Below are positions 18,018 to 25,475 of a stretch of DNA of 64,000 nucleotides, one piece after another. Both the position numbers and the translations under genes were made by a program. This stretch comes from JBNKFV01 sp050289485. GTDB taxonomy: Bacteria > Pseudomonadota > Gammaproteobacteria > Pseudomonadales > Cellvibrionaceae. The stretch lies in the NCBI GenBank assembly GCA_050289485.1, contig JBNKFV010000028.1, positions 1 through 64,000 on the forward strand. Reading direction: 5' to 3'. Numbering within the stretch: position 1 is the stretch's first letter; the number at the start of each line of letters is the position of its first letter. The notes under the pieces are model-generated. The model saw only the letters and a program-made list of their open reading frames with translations. It had not been told where the DNA came from and made no database searches.

Positions 18018-18100
18018 ATTAAGCTATATCGACAACGTAACATACGAGGCCTGCCGTCGCGAGGGCGACAAACCTCAGGGCGTAAGATAATTCAGTCGAA
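17989..18100 (-). ncRNA. Candidate small RNA with its own terminator
   Basis: The minus strand shows a compact structured segment ending in a strong terminator although no gene lies upstream on that strand. GTCGC/GCGAC (18056-18069) is a perfect stem with loop CCTC on the RNA strand, flanked by GAGG/CCTC (18046-18049 and 18073-18076). The 5' boundary is a guess from a TTATCT-like -10 element just upstream. The sequence matches no small RNA I recognise, and no reading frame of convincing quality overlaps. The flanking parts of the 17717-18222 gap hold nothing else I can name. Confidence 0.4.
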
Positions 18101-18222
18101 CAAAAAATTCCAGCAATTGAAGAAAATTGATGGCAAATGGTGCAAAATCCAGCTAATTCTCACAACTTCATAACATTAGATACAATTAATCTGTTTTTAC
18201 GTATCAGTCGCAGCGCTTATCT

Positions 18223-18630
18223 ATGATCAATACAATTGCTACTATTGGCCGGTATCTGAAACGTAAAATGACCAACGCTACCCCAGCGCCTATAATTGCG
18301 ATTGGAGTTGATTATCTTGTCTACCGTATTTGCGAAACCCTAAACACTAACAGTCGCTGCTATTCGGTGGAATTTGTCATCGATGAAGAACCGTGGAATC
18401 ACAGGACGCAATTTGCAGGGGCAGAACTGCGCTACCCTTCTGAGCTGGTAGCATTAATAAAACGCTATCGAGTGTGTGCAGTCATCACCACCACACCAGC
18501 ACAAAAAGTGTTTTATGAAGACTACCTGCGAAATTCGTTAAGAGGTTGCCATTGCCCGGTACTCATAATTACCCAAGAGCCAGGCCTGTTAGCGATTGAA
18601 CGACAGATACAACAAGCAACAGACTTGTAA
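18223..18630 (+). CDS. Small Rossmann-like protein of unknown function
   Basis: 135 residues. PIIAIGVDYLVYRICETL looks like the first beta-alpha unit of a Rossmann-type fold, and SVEFVIDEEPWNHRTQFAG, LRYPSELVALIKRYRV and CAVITTT resemble the sensing or NAD/CoA-binding N-terminal domain of FlaA1/PglD-type sugar enzymes. No catalytic domain follows, so it is a stand-alone version. No neighbouring polysaccharide genes are present. The start is uncertain (ATG 18223 or 18268); neither has a good ribosome site. Confidence 0.55.
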   Translation: MINTIATIGRYLKRKMTNATPAPIIAIGVDYLVYRICETLNTNSRCYSVEFVIDEEPWNHRTQFAGAELRYPSELVALIKRYRVCAVITTTPAQKVFYEDYLRNSLRGCHCPVLIITQEPGLLAIERQIQQATDL

Positions 18631-18632
18631 CA

Positions 18633-18664
18633 CAAACAATAACCCGGCAATTATTCTTGCTGGG
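18633..18664 (-). terminator. Terminator-like hairpin at the 3' end of the binding-protein gene
   Basis: CCCGGCAA and TTGCTGGG pair (one G-T) around TTATTC; on the minus strand TTATTGTTTG follows. The stop codon of the minus-strand gene lies in the loop. The AACCCGGCAA start resembles the palindromic family A, so it may be a worn copy of that repeat now working as a terminator. Confidence 0.5.
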
Positions 18665-19406
18665 AATCATACCCATACTTTGCTCTTATGTTATCAATCG
18701 TTTGATCCGCTTTCATATCCTCGAAGATATGTTGCAACTCAGCAAATTTATCGATAAAAGCAGATTGCTTACTCACGGCCATATGAATAAAGTGGTCAGC
18801 CTTAATACGATAATCCGCTTGCTCAACAGCATTTTCATAACCCAGCTCTTTAGCATAGTAGTCATTAAACGGCTGATAATTAATATAGGCATCGACACGA
18901 TTTCCGACTAGCATTTTCAGCATCGACTTTGGACTAGCCACAAACACTTTTTTGATTTTTTCATCCGTATTAAACGCCTCAAAATAAAACATACCTCGCC
19001 CTACACCGATCTTGTATTTATACAAATCGGTATATTCCTTGATGGATTCCGCATCACCTTTACGTACATACACTGCAATGGGGACATTATGATAAACAGG
19101 GAGGAATTCGAGTGTTTTCTCGCGTACGGGAGTTTTCGCAATATTGGTGATAATGTCGTAATGCCCCTCATTCACATTGAACAAGCAACGCGGCCATGGG
19201 CACTGAACCAGTTTAAAGTGTAGCGATGAGCGCTTTTCAATCTCATGTAAAATATCAATATCCATTCCAGACCAACTGCCCGACTCATCGGTATACATAA
19301 AGGGTGGCGAGTTGAAGACAGCTACGGTTAACTCCTGACTGCAAACCCGTCCGGATATCAATGTAATAACAACCCACAAGCCCAGCAGGGCGGATTTCAC
19401 GGTCAT
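18651..19406 (-). CDS. Periplasmic solute-binding protein, family 3 (amino-acid-like)
   Basis: 251 residues with a signal peptide (first about 23). The mature chain begins ELTVAVFNSPPFMY, then WSGMDIDILHEIEKRS and a GHYDIITNIAKTPVREK block, the normal layout of SBP_bac_3 proteins that bind polar amino acids or similar ligands. Many marine gammaproteobacteria carry orphan members without permease genes, as here, where no ABC partner is adjacent; it may feed a distant transporter or act as a sensor. It converges with the small Rossmann-like gene. Confidence 0.85.
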   Translation of the reverse strand: MTVKSALLGLWVVITLISGRVCSQELTVAVFNSPPFMYTDESGSWSGMDIDILHEIEKRSSLHFKLVQCPWPRCLFNVNEGHYDIITNIAKTPVREKTLEFLPVYHNVPIAVYVRKGDAESIKEYTDLYKYKIGVGRGMFYFEAFNTDEKIKKVFVASPKSMLKMLVGNRVDAYINYQPFNDYYAKELGYENAVEQADYRIKADHFIHMAVSKQSAFIDKFAELQHIFEDMKADQTIDNIRAKYGYDSQQE

Positions 19407-19566
19407 ACGGGTTATCCATGAAGTGTTTTGTCTTAACGCTCAGAATAAATAATCTGATTATTGTTCTTGCAAGCATTGCTTTACGCAGACATCAAGCAGC
19501 TACTGTAAGCTTTATTCTGTACAATCACAAAACCGCAATTCTCAGTATAGTTTAGCAAAAGCGATA

Positions 19567-19600
19567 TATTAACCACGAAAGAATGCTTGCCAAATTAATA
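19567..19600. repeat. Degenerate copy of palindromic family A
   Basis: TATTAACC...GAATGCTTGCC...TTAATA lines up with the hairpin of the copy at 15857-15932 at about 26 of 34 positions, without gaps. It lies in the gap between the binding-protein gene and the LigJ-type gene; the rest of that gap (19407-19731) holds only the terminator listed next. Confidence 0.5.
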
Positions 19601-19633
19601 CTGTACTGCGTCCCTACTCTACCCTATGGGCAT

Positions 19634-19665
19634 AAAAAAAGCACGTAGGCAACCCCACGTGCTTT
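19634..19665 (-). terminator. Intrinsic terminator after the pyrone-dicarboxylate pathway genes
   Basis: AAAGCACGT and ACGTGCTTT form a perfect nine-pair stem with a ten-base loop, and on the minus strand the stem runs into seven Ts. It is 67 bases past the stop of the last gene in the four-gene run. Confidence 0.85.
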
Positions 19666-19731
19666 CACAGTCAACCGATCATTCCCCTCCCCCGGCTATG
19701 CCGAGGGATCTAGAAGGACTAATCAGGCAGC

Positions 19732-20748
19732 TTAAATATAGTTATTCAACCGGCTGAATACACGACGTGCATTACCCTCAAAGATCTGTTGCTTTTCTTC
19801 ATTGGTCAGCTTGGTGTTAGCATCAATATAACGTTTGGTATCGTCATAGTAGTGGCCTGTTTCAGGGTCAATACCGCGAACCGCGCCAATCATTTCAGAC
19901 GCAAACAGAATGTTTTCAACCGGAATAATATCGAGCAGCAGATCGATACCACGCTGATGGTAAACACAGGTATCAAAGAATACGTTTTTCAGCATACGCT
20001 CAGATAAGTCACCTAAACCTTTGTCTTGAGCAATACCACGGAATCGACCCCAGTGGTAGGGTACAGCACCCCCTCCATGAGGAATGATCAGCTTAAGCTC
20101 AGGAAAATCCTTGAAAACATCTGAGTACATCAGCTGGTCGAACGCAGTGGTATCGGCACCCAGGTAGTGCGAACCCGTTGTTGAAAAGCAGTCGTTACAG
20201 GCGGCACTGACGTGAATCATTGCCGGTACGTCCAGCTCGCACATTTTTTCGTAGAATGGATACCAGGATTTATCCGCCAGCGAGGCGTCTTTCCAATAAC
20301 CACCGGTGGTATCTGGGTTGAGGTTACAACCGATAAAACCCATTTCTTCAACGCAGCGCACCAGTTCCGCAATAGACTTACTCGGATCAATACCTGGAGA
20401 CTGTGGCAATTGCGCAACCGGCACAAAGTTTTCCGGATAGAGTTCACACACGCGCTTGATGAGGTCGTTCTGGTGCTCGGTCCAGAATTTGCTGGTATGT
20501 TCATTGCCAATGTGATGCCCCATCCAGCTTGCGCGTGGAGAGAAGATCGTCACGTCGGTACCGCGCTCCTGCTGCAAGCGCAGCTGGTTTTTCTCAATAC
20601 TTTCCCGAATCTCGTCATCGGTGATACTGATCATGCCTTTTTCACCCACAAACTTGGGGTCTTTGGCAACGTCAGCTTTTTGCTTATCGCGATACTCGCC
20701 TACCGCAGGTGGCGTAGTAGTATAGTGACCATGGCAATCGATAATCAT
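19732..20748 (-). CDS. ligJ: 4-oxalomesaconate hydratase, LigJ type
   Basis: 338 residues, amidohydrolase superfamily: the metal-binding IIDCHGHY at the N terminus, a middle block with MIHVSAAC and LIIPHGGGAVPYHWGR, and a closing FASEMIGAV in which the usual metal Asp position is replaced by Glu, as in LigJ-like hydratases. It adds water to 4-oxalomesaconate, giving 4-carboxy-4-hydroxy-2-oxoadipate. This is the amidohydrolase type, not the LmbE-like GalB. Last gene of the LigI/GalD/LigK/LigJ run, 88 bases after ligK. Confidence 0.85.
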   Translation of the reverse strand: MIIDCHGHYTTTPPAVGEYRDKQKADVAKDPKFVGEKGMISITDDEIRESIEKNQLRLQQERGTDVTIFSPRASWMGHHIGNEHTSKFWTEHQNDLIKRVCELYPENFVPVAQLPQSPGIDPSKSIAELVRCVEEMGFIGCNLNPDTTGGYWKDASLADKSWYPFYEKMCELDVPAMIHVSAACNDCFSTTGSHYLGADTTAFDQLMYSDVFKDFPELKLIIPHGGGAVPYHWGRFRGIAQDKGLGDLSERMLKNVFFDTCVYHQRGIDLLLDIIPVENILFASEMIGAVRGIDPETGHYYDDTKRYIDANTKLTNEEKQQIFEGNARRVFSRLNNYI

Positions 20749-20836
20749 GTGCTTATCCTTTGTGTCTTTAAAAAGTTAGATGGCTGCTATGCATTTAGGC
20801 ATGCACACAGGGCCTGCTAACAGACCCTTCACACCA

Positions 20837-21538
20837 TTACTCTTTGTCTAAATCGGCCAATGAATCTACGTAGTAGAAACCGTGCTCTTGCAAACGTGGT
20901 CGCATATTATACAAATCAATACCCAGCACACCGTCAGCCAGCTTCTGGCGCTTTTCTTCTTCCAATGCTTCACGTTTTTTCGATGCTTCCAGCACGGTAG
21001 CAGCATCTTTGCGCTGCACCACCACAACACCGTCGTCGTCGGCCACAATCACATCACCCGGGTTAATCAGTTGGCCGGCACACACAATCGGTACGTTAAC
21101 CGCGCCCAATGTATTTTTTACGGTACCTTTGGCAGAAATCGCTCTTGACCATACGGGAAAATCCATCTCTTCCAGATCGCGTACATCACGCACGCCCGCA
21201 TCAATGACCAAGCCTTTTACACCACGCGCTTTGGCAGACGTCGCCAGCAAGTCACCAAACATGCCGTCGGTGTTATCGGTAGTACACGCTACCACCAGAA
21301 TATCGTTAGGCTGGCACAACTCAATCGCCACGTGAATCATCCAGTTATCGCCAGGCTGAGCGAGAATAGTTACGGCATTGCCAGCAATGCGAGCACCTTT
21401 ATAAATAGGCCGCATGTAAGGCTTTAACAGGCCGATACGGCCCTGGGCTTCGTGCACAGTAGCCACGCCCTGAGAATTCATTTCTTCTACAACGCCTTGA
21501 TCAGCGCGCTCAATATTGCGAACGGCAACAGTTTTCAT
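20837..21538 (-). CDS. ligK: 4-carboxy-4-hydroxy-2-oxoadipate aldolase, RraA-like
   Basis: 233 residues. The RraA-like fold is recognised by GDLLATSAKARGVKGLVIDAG-type residues (GDLLAT, then GVKGLVIDAGVRD), the metal-binding D at the end of that block and VIADDDGVVVV. Class II aldolases of this kind (LigK/GalC) split the C7 acid into oxaloacetate (or its decarboxylated form) and pyruvate. Neighbouring genes supply the preceding pathway steps, so this job is preferred over RNase E inhibition by RraA. Confidence 0.88.
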   Translation of the reverse strand: MKTVAVRNIERADQGVVEEMNSQGVATVHEAQGRIGLLKPYMRPIYKGARIAGNAVTILAQPGDNWMIHVAIELCQPNDILVVACTTDNTDGMFGDLLATSAKARGVKGLVIDAGVRDVRDLEEMDFPVWSRAISAKGTVKNTLGAVNVPIVCAGQLINPGDVIVADDDGVVVVQRKDAATVLEASKKREALEEEKRQKLADGVLGIDLYNMRPRLQEHGFYYVDSLADLDKE

Positions 21539-21554
21539 GGCTGTCTCCTGTTAA

Positions 21555-22427
21555 TTAATCTTCAAATTCATAAAGGCGCGCAGGGTTATCAACCAACAGT
21601 TTGCGCTGTAATTCTTGAGAGGGGGCAATATTGGGAATATTGTCGACCAACGCGCCGTCGTCGGGCATATGCGACGTCATGTTCGGGTGCGGCCAGTCGG
21701 TACCCCACAATACCTGATCAGGGAAATTTTCAACAAAGTAGCGGGCATAAGGAATCGCATCGTCGTAGTAAGGTGGGCCAGACTTCGACAAGCGCTCTAA
21801 ACATCCCACCTTAACCCAGGTGTTTGGACGCTCGGCGACCAGCTTGCAGATACGCTTGAAATCTGGATGGTCCAAACCTTTGGTGACGTCGGGTCGCCCC
21901 ATATGGTCGATGGCGATCGGTGTTGGCAGGCCCCACAGCAGCTCTTCGATATCCACCAGTTCTTGTGATTCAAAGTACACAATAATGTGCCAGCCAAAGG
22001 GCACGATCATATCGGCAATACGCTTGTAGTATTCCAACGGCTTAATGTCGACCAGACGCTTTACAAAGTTAAAGCGAATGCCGCGTACACCGGCGTTGTG
22101 CATACGCTCAATTTCTTGGGGCGTGATATCGTCGCCTACCACAGCAACACCGCGATAACGGCCTTCGCCGTGTTCGAGCATGTCGATCATGGCACTGTTA
22201 TCGGTACCGTGACAGCTGGCCTGTACTAATACACTACGCTCGAAGCCCAAGTGTTTATGCAGGGCGAAAAGCTGCTCTTTCGGCGCGTCGTGCGGCGTGT
22301 ACTTACGCTCAGGCGCATAAGGAAATACATCGCCCGGGCCAAACACATGGCAATGGGCATCACAGGCTTTTGCTGGCACTTTATAATCCGGCTTCTTCGG
22401 ATTGGGATGTACAGGTAAAAAAGACAT
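21555..22427 (-). CDS. ligI: 2-pyrone-4,6-dicarboxylate hydrolase, LigI type
   Basis: 290 residues. Amidohydrolase family: CDAHCHVFGP carries the HxH metal-type motif, GVRGIRFNFVKRLVD lies in the middle, IAIDHMGRPD and LWGTDWPHPN complete the active site, the last Asp being the catalytic one. The length matches LigI. It opens the lactone of 2-pyrone-4,6-dicarboxylate, formed when protocatechuate (or gallate-like acids) is cleaved at 4,5. It follows galD after a 27-base gap in the same direction. Confidence 0.9.
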   Translation of the reverse strand: MSFLPVHPNPKKPDYKVPAKACDAHCHVFGPGDVFPYAPERKYTPHDAPKEQLFALHKHLGFERSVLVQASCHGTDNSAMIDMLEHGEGRYRGVAVVGDDITPQEIERMHNAGVRGIRFNFVKRLVDIKPLEYYKRIADMIVPFGWHIIVYFESQELVDIEELLWGLPTPIAIDHMGRPDVTKGLDHPDFKRICKLVAERPNTWVKVGCLERLSKSGPPYYDDAIPYARYFVENFPDQVLWGTDWPHPNMTSHMPDDGALVDNIPNIAPSQELQRKLLVDNPARLYEFED

Positions 22428-22454
22428 AACGCTTTTCTCGTCAGTTATTGTTCA

Positions 22455-23528
22455 TTAAGCAGGAATATACAGTTCGCCTCGGCTCAGCAGTCGCGCAGTG
22501 CGCAACAAACCGGCTTTGCGGACTTGAGGTAATTGGTCACCTTGCTGTTCAATCTCAAGACTTACTGAAAACTCGCCAGAGGGATGCTCTACCGACATCT
22601 GCACGGGGTTACCTGCCGGTACTTCGGCAATACCCTCGGCAACCGAGCCGGGCAAAATGCAGGCTGTGGCAGCCGATACAGCACCCAATACACCAATGGC
22701 TGCGTGGCACTTGTAGGGAATAAACGTTCGCGTGTTGATAACGCCACCCTTCTGCGGTTTGGAAATCATGCACATTTTAGGCACGGCAGCGCCGTCAACG
22801 TCGCCCAAGTTCATCATAGGGCCCAGCTGTAAACGCATCGATTGCAATTTAGCTTTTAACGCCTCATTGGCATTGAGTTCGCTGGGAGATTCCATGCCGG
22901 TAATTCCCATGTCTTCTGCACGGATCACCACCACCGGCATACCATTATCAACACAGGTTACCTCGACACCATCCACTACATCTTTGACATTACCGGTAGG
23001 CAGCAGACTGCCACAGGCAGAACCGGCTACATCGGAGTAGTTACAGATAATGGGTGCTGACGTACCCGGCACACCATCAATTTTGGCATCGCCAGCATAG
23101 GTCATTTCACCATTCGGGGTTTGTAGCACCAGCTCACAGATAGATTCGCTGTTGATCATGTAAACACGCACACGGGTTTCATCCCCGGTGGGCTTAATCA
23201 GGCCAGATTCAATGGCAAAGGGCCCTACACCCGCCAGAATATTGCCGCAGTTAGGGGTGGTATCAACACGATTTTCACCGATCACGACTTGCACAAAAAG
23301 GTAGTCGATATCAGCATCGTCACGTGCCGACAAGCTCACCACACCCACTTTACTGGTAAGAGGATCGGCCCCACCCAAACCGTCTATCTGGCGCGCATCA
23401 CGGCCAACCGCATCGAGTAAGGCCTCGTTACGGGCAGTAACGTCTGCCGGCAAATCGGCCGCATTAAAGTAAATGCCTTTTGAGCTACCACCACGCAATT
23501 GCATGAACGGTATCGCTTTTTGGGTCAT
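22455..23528 (-). CDS. galD: 4-oxalomesaconate tautomerase, GalD/LigU type (PrpF family)
   Basis: 357 residues. PrpF/DAP epimerase-like: MQLRGGSSKGIYF at the start, DTTPNCGNILAGVGPFAIE in the first half with the conserved Cys, and KCHAAIGVLGAVSAATAC in the second. It shifts the double bond or keto/enol form of oxalomesaconate so that the hydratase can use it. The start was taken at ATG 23528; a GTG three codons upstream is possible. First gene of the four-gene run; the promoter must lie in the 150 bp before it. Confidence 0.88.
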   Translation of the reverse strand: MTQKAIPFMQLRGGSSKGIYFNAADLPADVTARNEALLDAVGRDARQIDGLGGADPLTSKVGVVSLSARDDADIDYLFVQVVIGENRVDTTPNCGNILAGVGPFAIESGLIKPTGDETRVRVYMINSESICELVLQTPNGEMTYAGDAKIDGVPGTSAPIICNYSDVAGSACGSLLPTGNVKDVVDGVEVTCVDNGMPVVVIRAEDMGITGMESPSELNANEALKAKLQSMRLQLGPMMNLGDVDGAAVPKMCMISKPQKGGVINTRTFIPYKCHAAIGVLGAVSAATACILPGSVAEGIAEVPAGNPVQMSVEHPSGEFSVSLEIEQQGDQLPQVRKAGLLRTARLLSRGELYIPA

Positions 23529-23688
23529 ACAGCACACTCATCTTATGTATACAGGGGCGGCGGGGCTGAAACGAACGCCCCACCTAATAGCATAGAATTA
23601 TCTCGACAGGCCCGCCCCGCCACCAATGTAATTTCCTTGCCTAGCCATGGGAAAACGTTATACCCATGCGACAACCTGCCTAGCGCTA

Positions 23689-24432
23689 TCAGGCTTGTAC
23701 AGGCGACTCATATAGGCCGTAAGCCAGCCAGAAAAGGCGTAATGAAAACAGTGTGAGAAACCACCTCAGAGCCCAGCGAAACTGGTGGTCTGACACGTAT
23801 TTAAGCGCATGTTTACCCACCCAGGTGCCAGGCACCGACACCAGCGTTGCCAGACAAATGGCCCACCAATAAAGAGAGAAATCAAAACCAACAGCAATAT
23901 AGCCTACAACCTTGAGAATCGACATGCAGCTGAGGCTGGCAGCAATGGTGCCAATAATGGCATGGCGCGTGTAATTGCCCCGCAACAAGGTTCCCTGTAA
24001 CAACCCTCCCAAGCCGGTAATCGTACTCAACCAGGTATGCACCGCCCCCAACCACCAATACGGGTAAGGTAACTGAAACCGCAGCCGAATACGGGGCAGC
24101 CATAAAATGGCTAACAACGTCACCCCTAATGTGCCGCAAAGAAGATAATCGGGCATTAACGCGTAGGAATAAGCCCCAATCGCGGCTCCCACCACAGCGC
24201 CCCCAACAAACGGCACTGCAATAGCCCAGTTGATGTAACGATAAAATGTGATAAAGCGAAATAGCTGAGCGCCAACCAATACTGCGCTTACCAGCGGTAC
24301 CACCGCTGTAATAGGCAACACCAGCGACAAACAGGCGAGTAAAACGATACTGCCCCCCATACCCGCCAACGTACTCACGAGTGATGCGGCAAACCCGGCA
24401 ACAATAATGGTTATAAATTCAACAGCAGGCAC
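23689..24432 (-). CDS. TauE/SafE-family membrane permease
   Basis: 247 residues with seven to eight hydrophobic segments and the twin GxxGGS-type start (LAGMGGSIVLLACLSLVLP) plus a central repeat (ITGLGGLLQGTLLRG), the mark of TauE/SafE carriers. The family moves organic or inorganic sulfonates and some organic acids across the inner membrane. Its location 160 bases upstream of galD in the same direction makes import or export of an aromatic-derived acid possible, but the substrate is not known. Confidence 0.8.
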   Translation of the reverse strand: MPAVEFITIIVAGFAASLVSTLAGMGGSIVLLACLSLVLPITAVVPLVSAVLVGAQLFRFITFYRYINWAIAVPFVGGAVVGAAIGAYSYALMPDYLLCGTLGVTLLAILWLPRIRLRFQLPYPYWWLGAVHTWLSTITGLGGLLQGTLLRGNYTRHAIIGTIAASLSCMSILKVVGYIAVGFDFSLYWWAICLATLVSVPGTWVGKHALKYVSDHQFRWALRWFLTLFSLRLFWLAYGLYESPVQA

Positions 24433-24560
24433 TTCAGGCTAATGGCAATTGCCACTCTCTATGACAAGATGGGGCTGACAAGCCTAGCATGAGTTAACAA
24501 TCAACCCCACTGCGGCCGCCTTGAGCTATGATAGGCCGCTTACCAATGCAGGAGTAACTG

Positions 24561-25229
24561 ATGTTTATTACCCTTGAAACAGCCGATAACCACAGGCTGC
24601 CCGCCTACCTGGCAAAGGCCAACGGCGCGCAGCGTGGTAATGTCATTATTCTGCAGGAAATTTTCGGCGTAACGGCGTTTACCCAGCAACTGGCCGACCA
24701 CTATGCCAGCCTCGGCTATCGAGCGTTGGTACCCGCCATGTTTAGCCGCCAAACCAGCGACCTGAGTATCCCCTACAACGACATGGAGCGGGGCCGCAAC
24801 CTGGCTATGGCCTGCAAACCGAAAGAACTGATGATCGATATTCAAGCCGCAGTGGATTACTTGAACAACAGCCCAGGCGTAGCAGTGATAGGCTTCTGCT
24901 GGGGCGGCACACAGGCCTTTTTGAGCGCCTGTGAGCTGCCTATTGATGCTGCTGTCGCCTACTATGGTACAGCCATTCACAAAAGCCTGAATCGAGTACC
25001 GGTATGCCCATTGTTAATGCACTTTGGTGCCGATGACCCTCTGGTACCGGAGGCAGAGCGAGCCCGCATCGCCGCAGCCCTGCCAGCAAGCGACTTGCAT
25101 ATTTACGACGCTGGCCACGCATTTGCGAACAGTGAACGCAGTGATCATTACAATCCAGCCGCCAGCACAATGGCAGAAGAACGCACACTGGCATTTTTAG
25201 CAAAACATTTGCCCGGCAAACAAACGTAA
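24561..25229 (+). CDS. Dienelactone hydrolase family protein
   Basis: 222 residues, alpha/beta-hydrolase fold. The nucleophile motif is GFCWGG (Cys), the acid is in HFGADDPLVP and the His in DAGHAFANSER, the Cys-Asp-His triad of dienelactone hydrolase. QEIFGV near residue 32 is another family motif. It hydrolyses carboxymethylene butenolides or related lactones. The gene faces away from the TauE gene and is near the aromatic pathway, so it may act on a ring-cleavage by-product. AGGAG is positioned before the ATG. Confidence 0.85.
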   Translation: MFITLETADNHRLPAYLAKANGAQRGNVIILQEIFGVTAFTQQLADHYASLGYRALVPAMFSRQTSDLSIPYNDMERGRNLAMACKPKELMIDIQAAVDYLNNSPGVAVIGFCWGGTQAFLSACELPIDAAVAYYGTAIHKSLNRVPVCPLLMHFGADDPLVPEAERARIAAALPASDLHIYDAGHAFANSERSDHYNPAASTMAEERTLAFLAKHLPGKQT

Positions 25230-25239
25230 TTCGTGTAAA

Positions 25240-25415
25240 CTATTAACCCGGCAAGCATGATTGTCGGGTTAATAAGCGGCGCTGGGATGCGCCGCCATTG
25301 GTCGCAGGCCAATGCCAGTCTTGGAAATACAAGGGATTTCATAAAATTCCACGGGTATTTCCAAGGCGTGCGACAAAATAGAATAAGGAGATCTATTTTG
25401 TCGCCGGGTTAATAG
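25240..25415. repeat. 176-bp multi-hairpin palindromic element (family A, long copy)
   Basis: Terminal inverted repeats CTATTAACCCGGC / GCCGGGTTAATAG are perfect over 13 bp. Between them lie successive stems: TTAACCCG/CGGGTTAA, GCGGCGC/GCGCCGC, ATTGG/CCAAT, CTTGGAAATAC/GTATTTCCAAG and GACAAAATAGA/TCTATTTTGTC. The element contains no reading frame of note. It matches the short copy at 15857 over both ends. It fills almost the whole gap between the dienelactone hydrolase gene and the LysR gene. Confidence 0.85.
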
Positions 25416-25475
25416 CCCCTAAACCAAGCAACAAGATAACCGACATTACAGAATATAAGGCGTCGCTAAACAATA

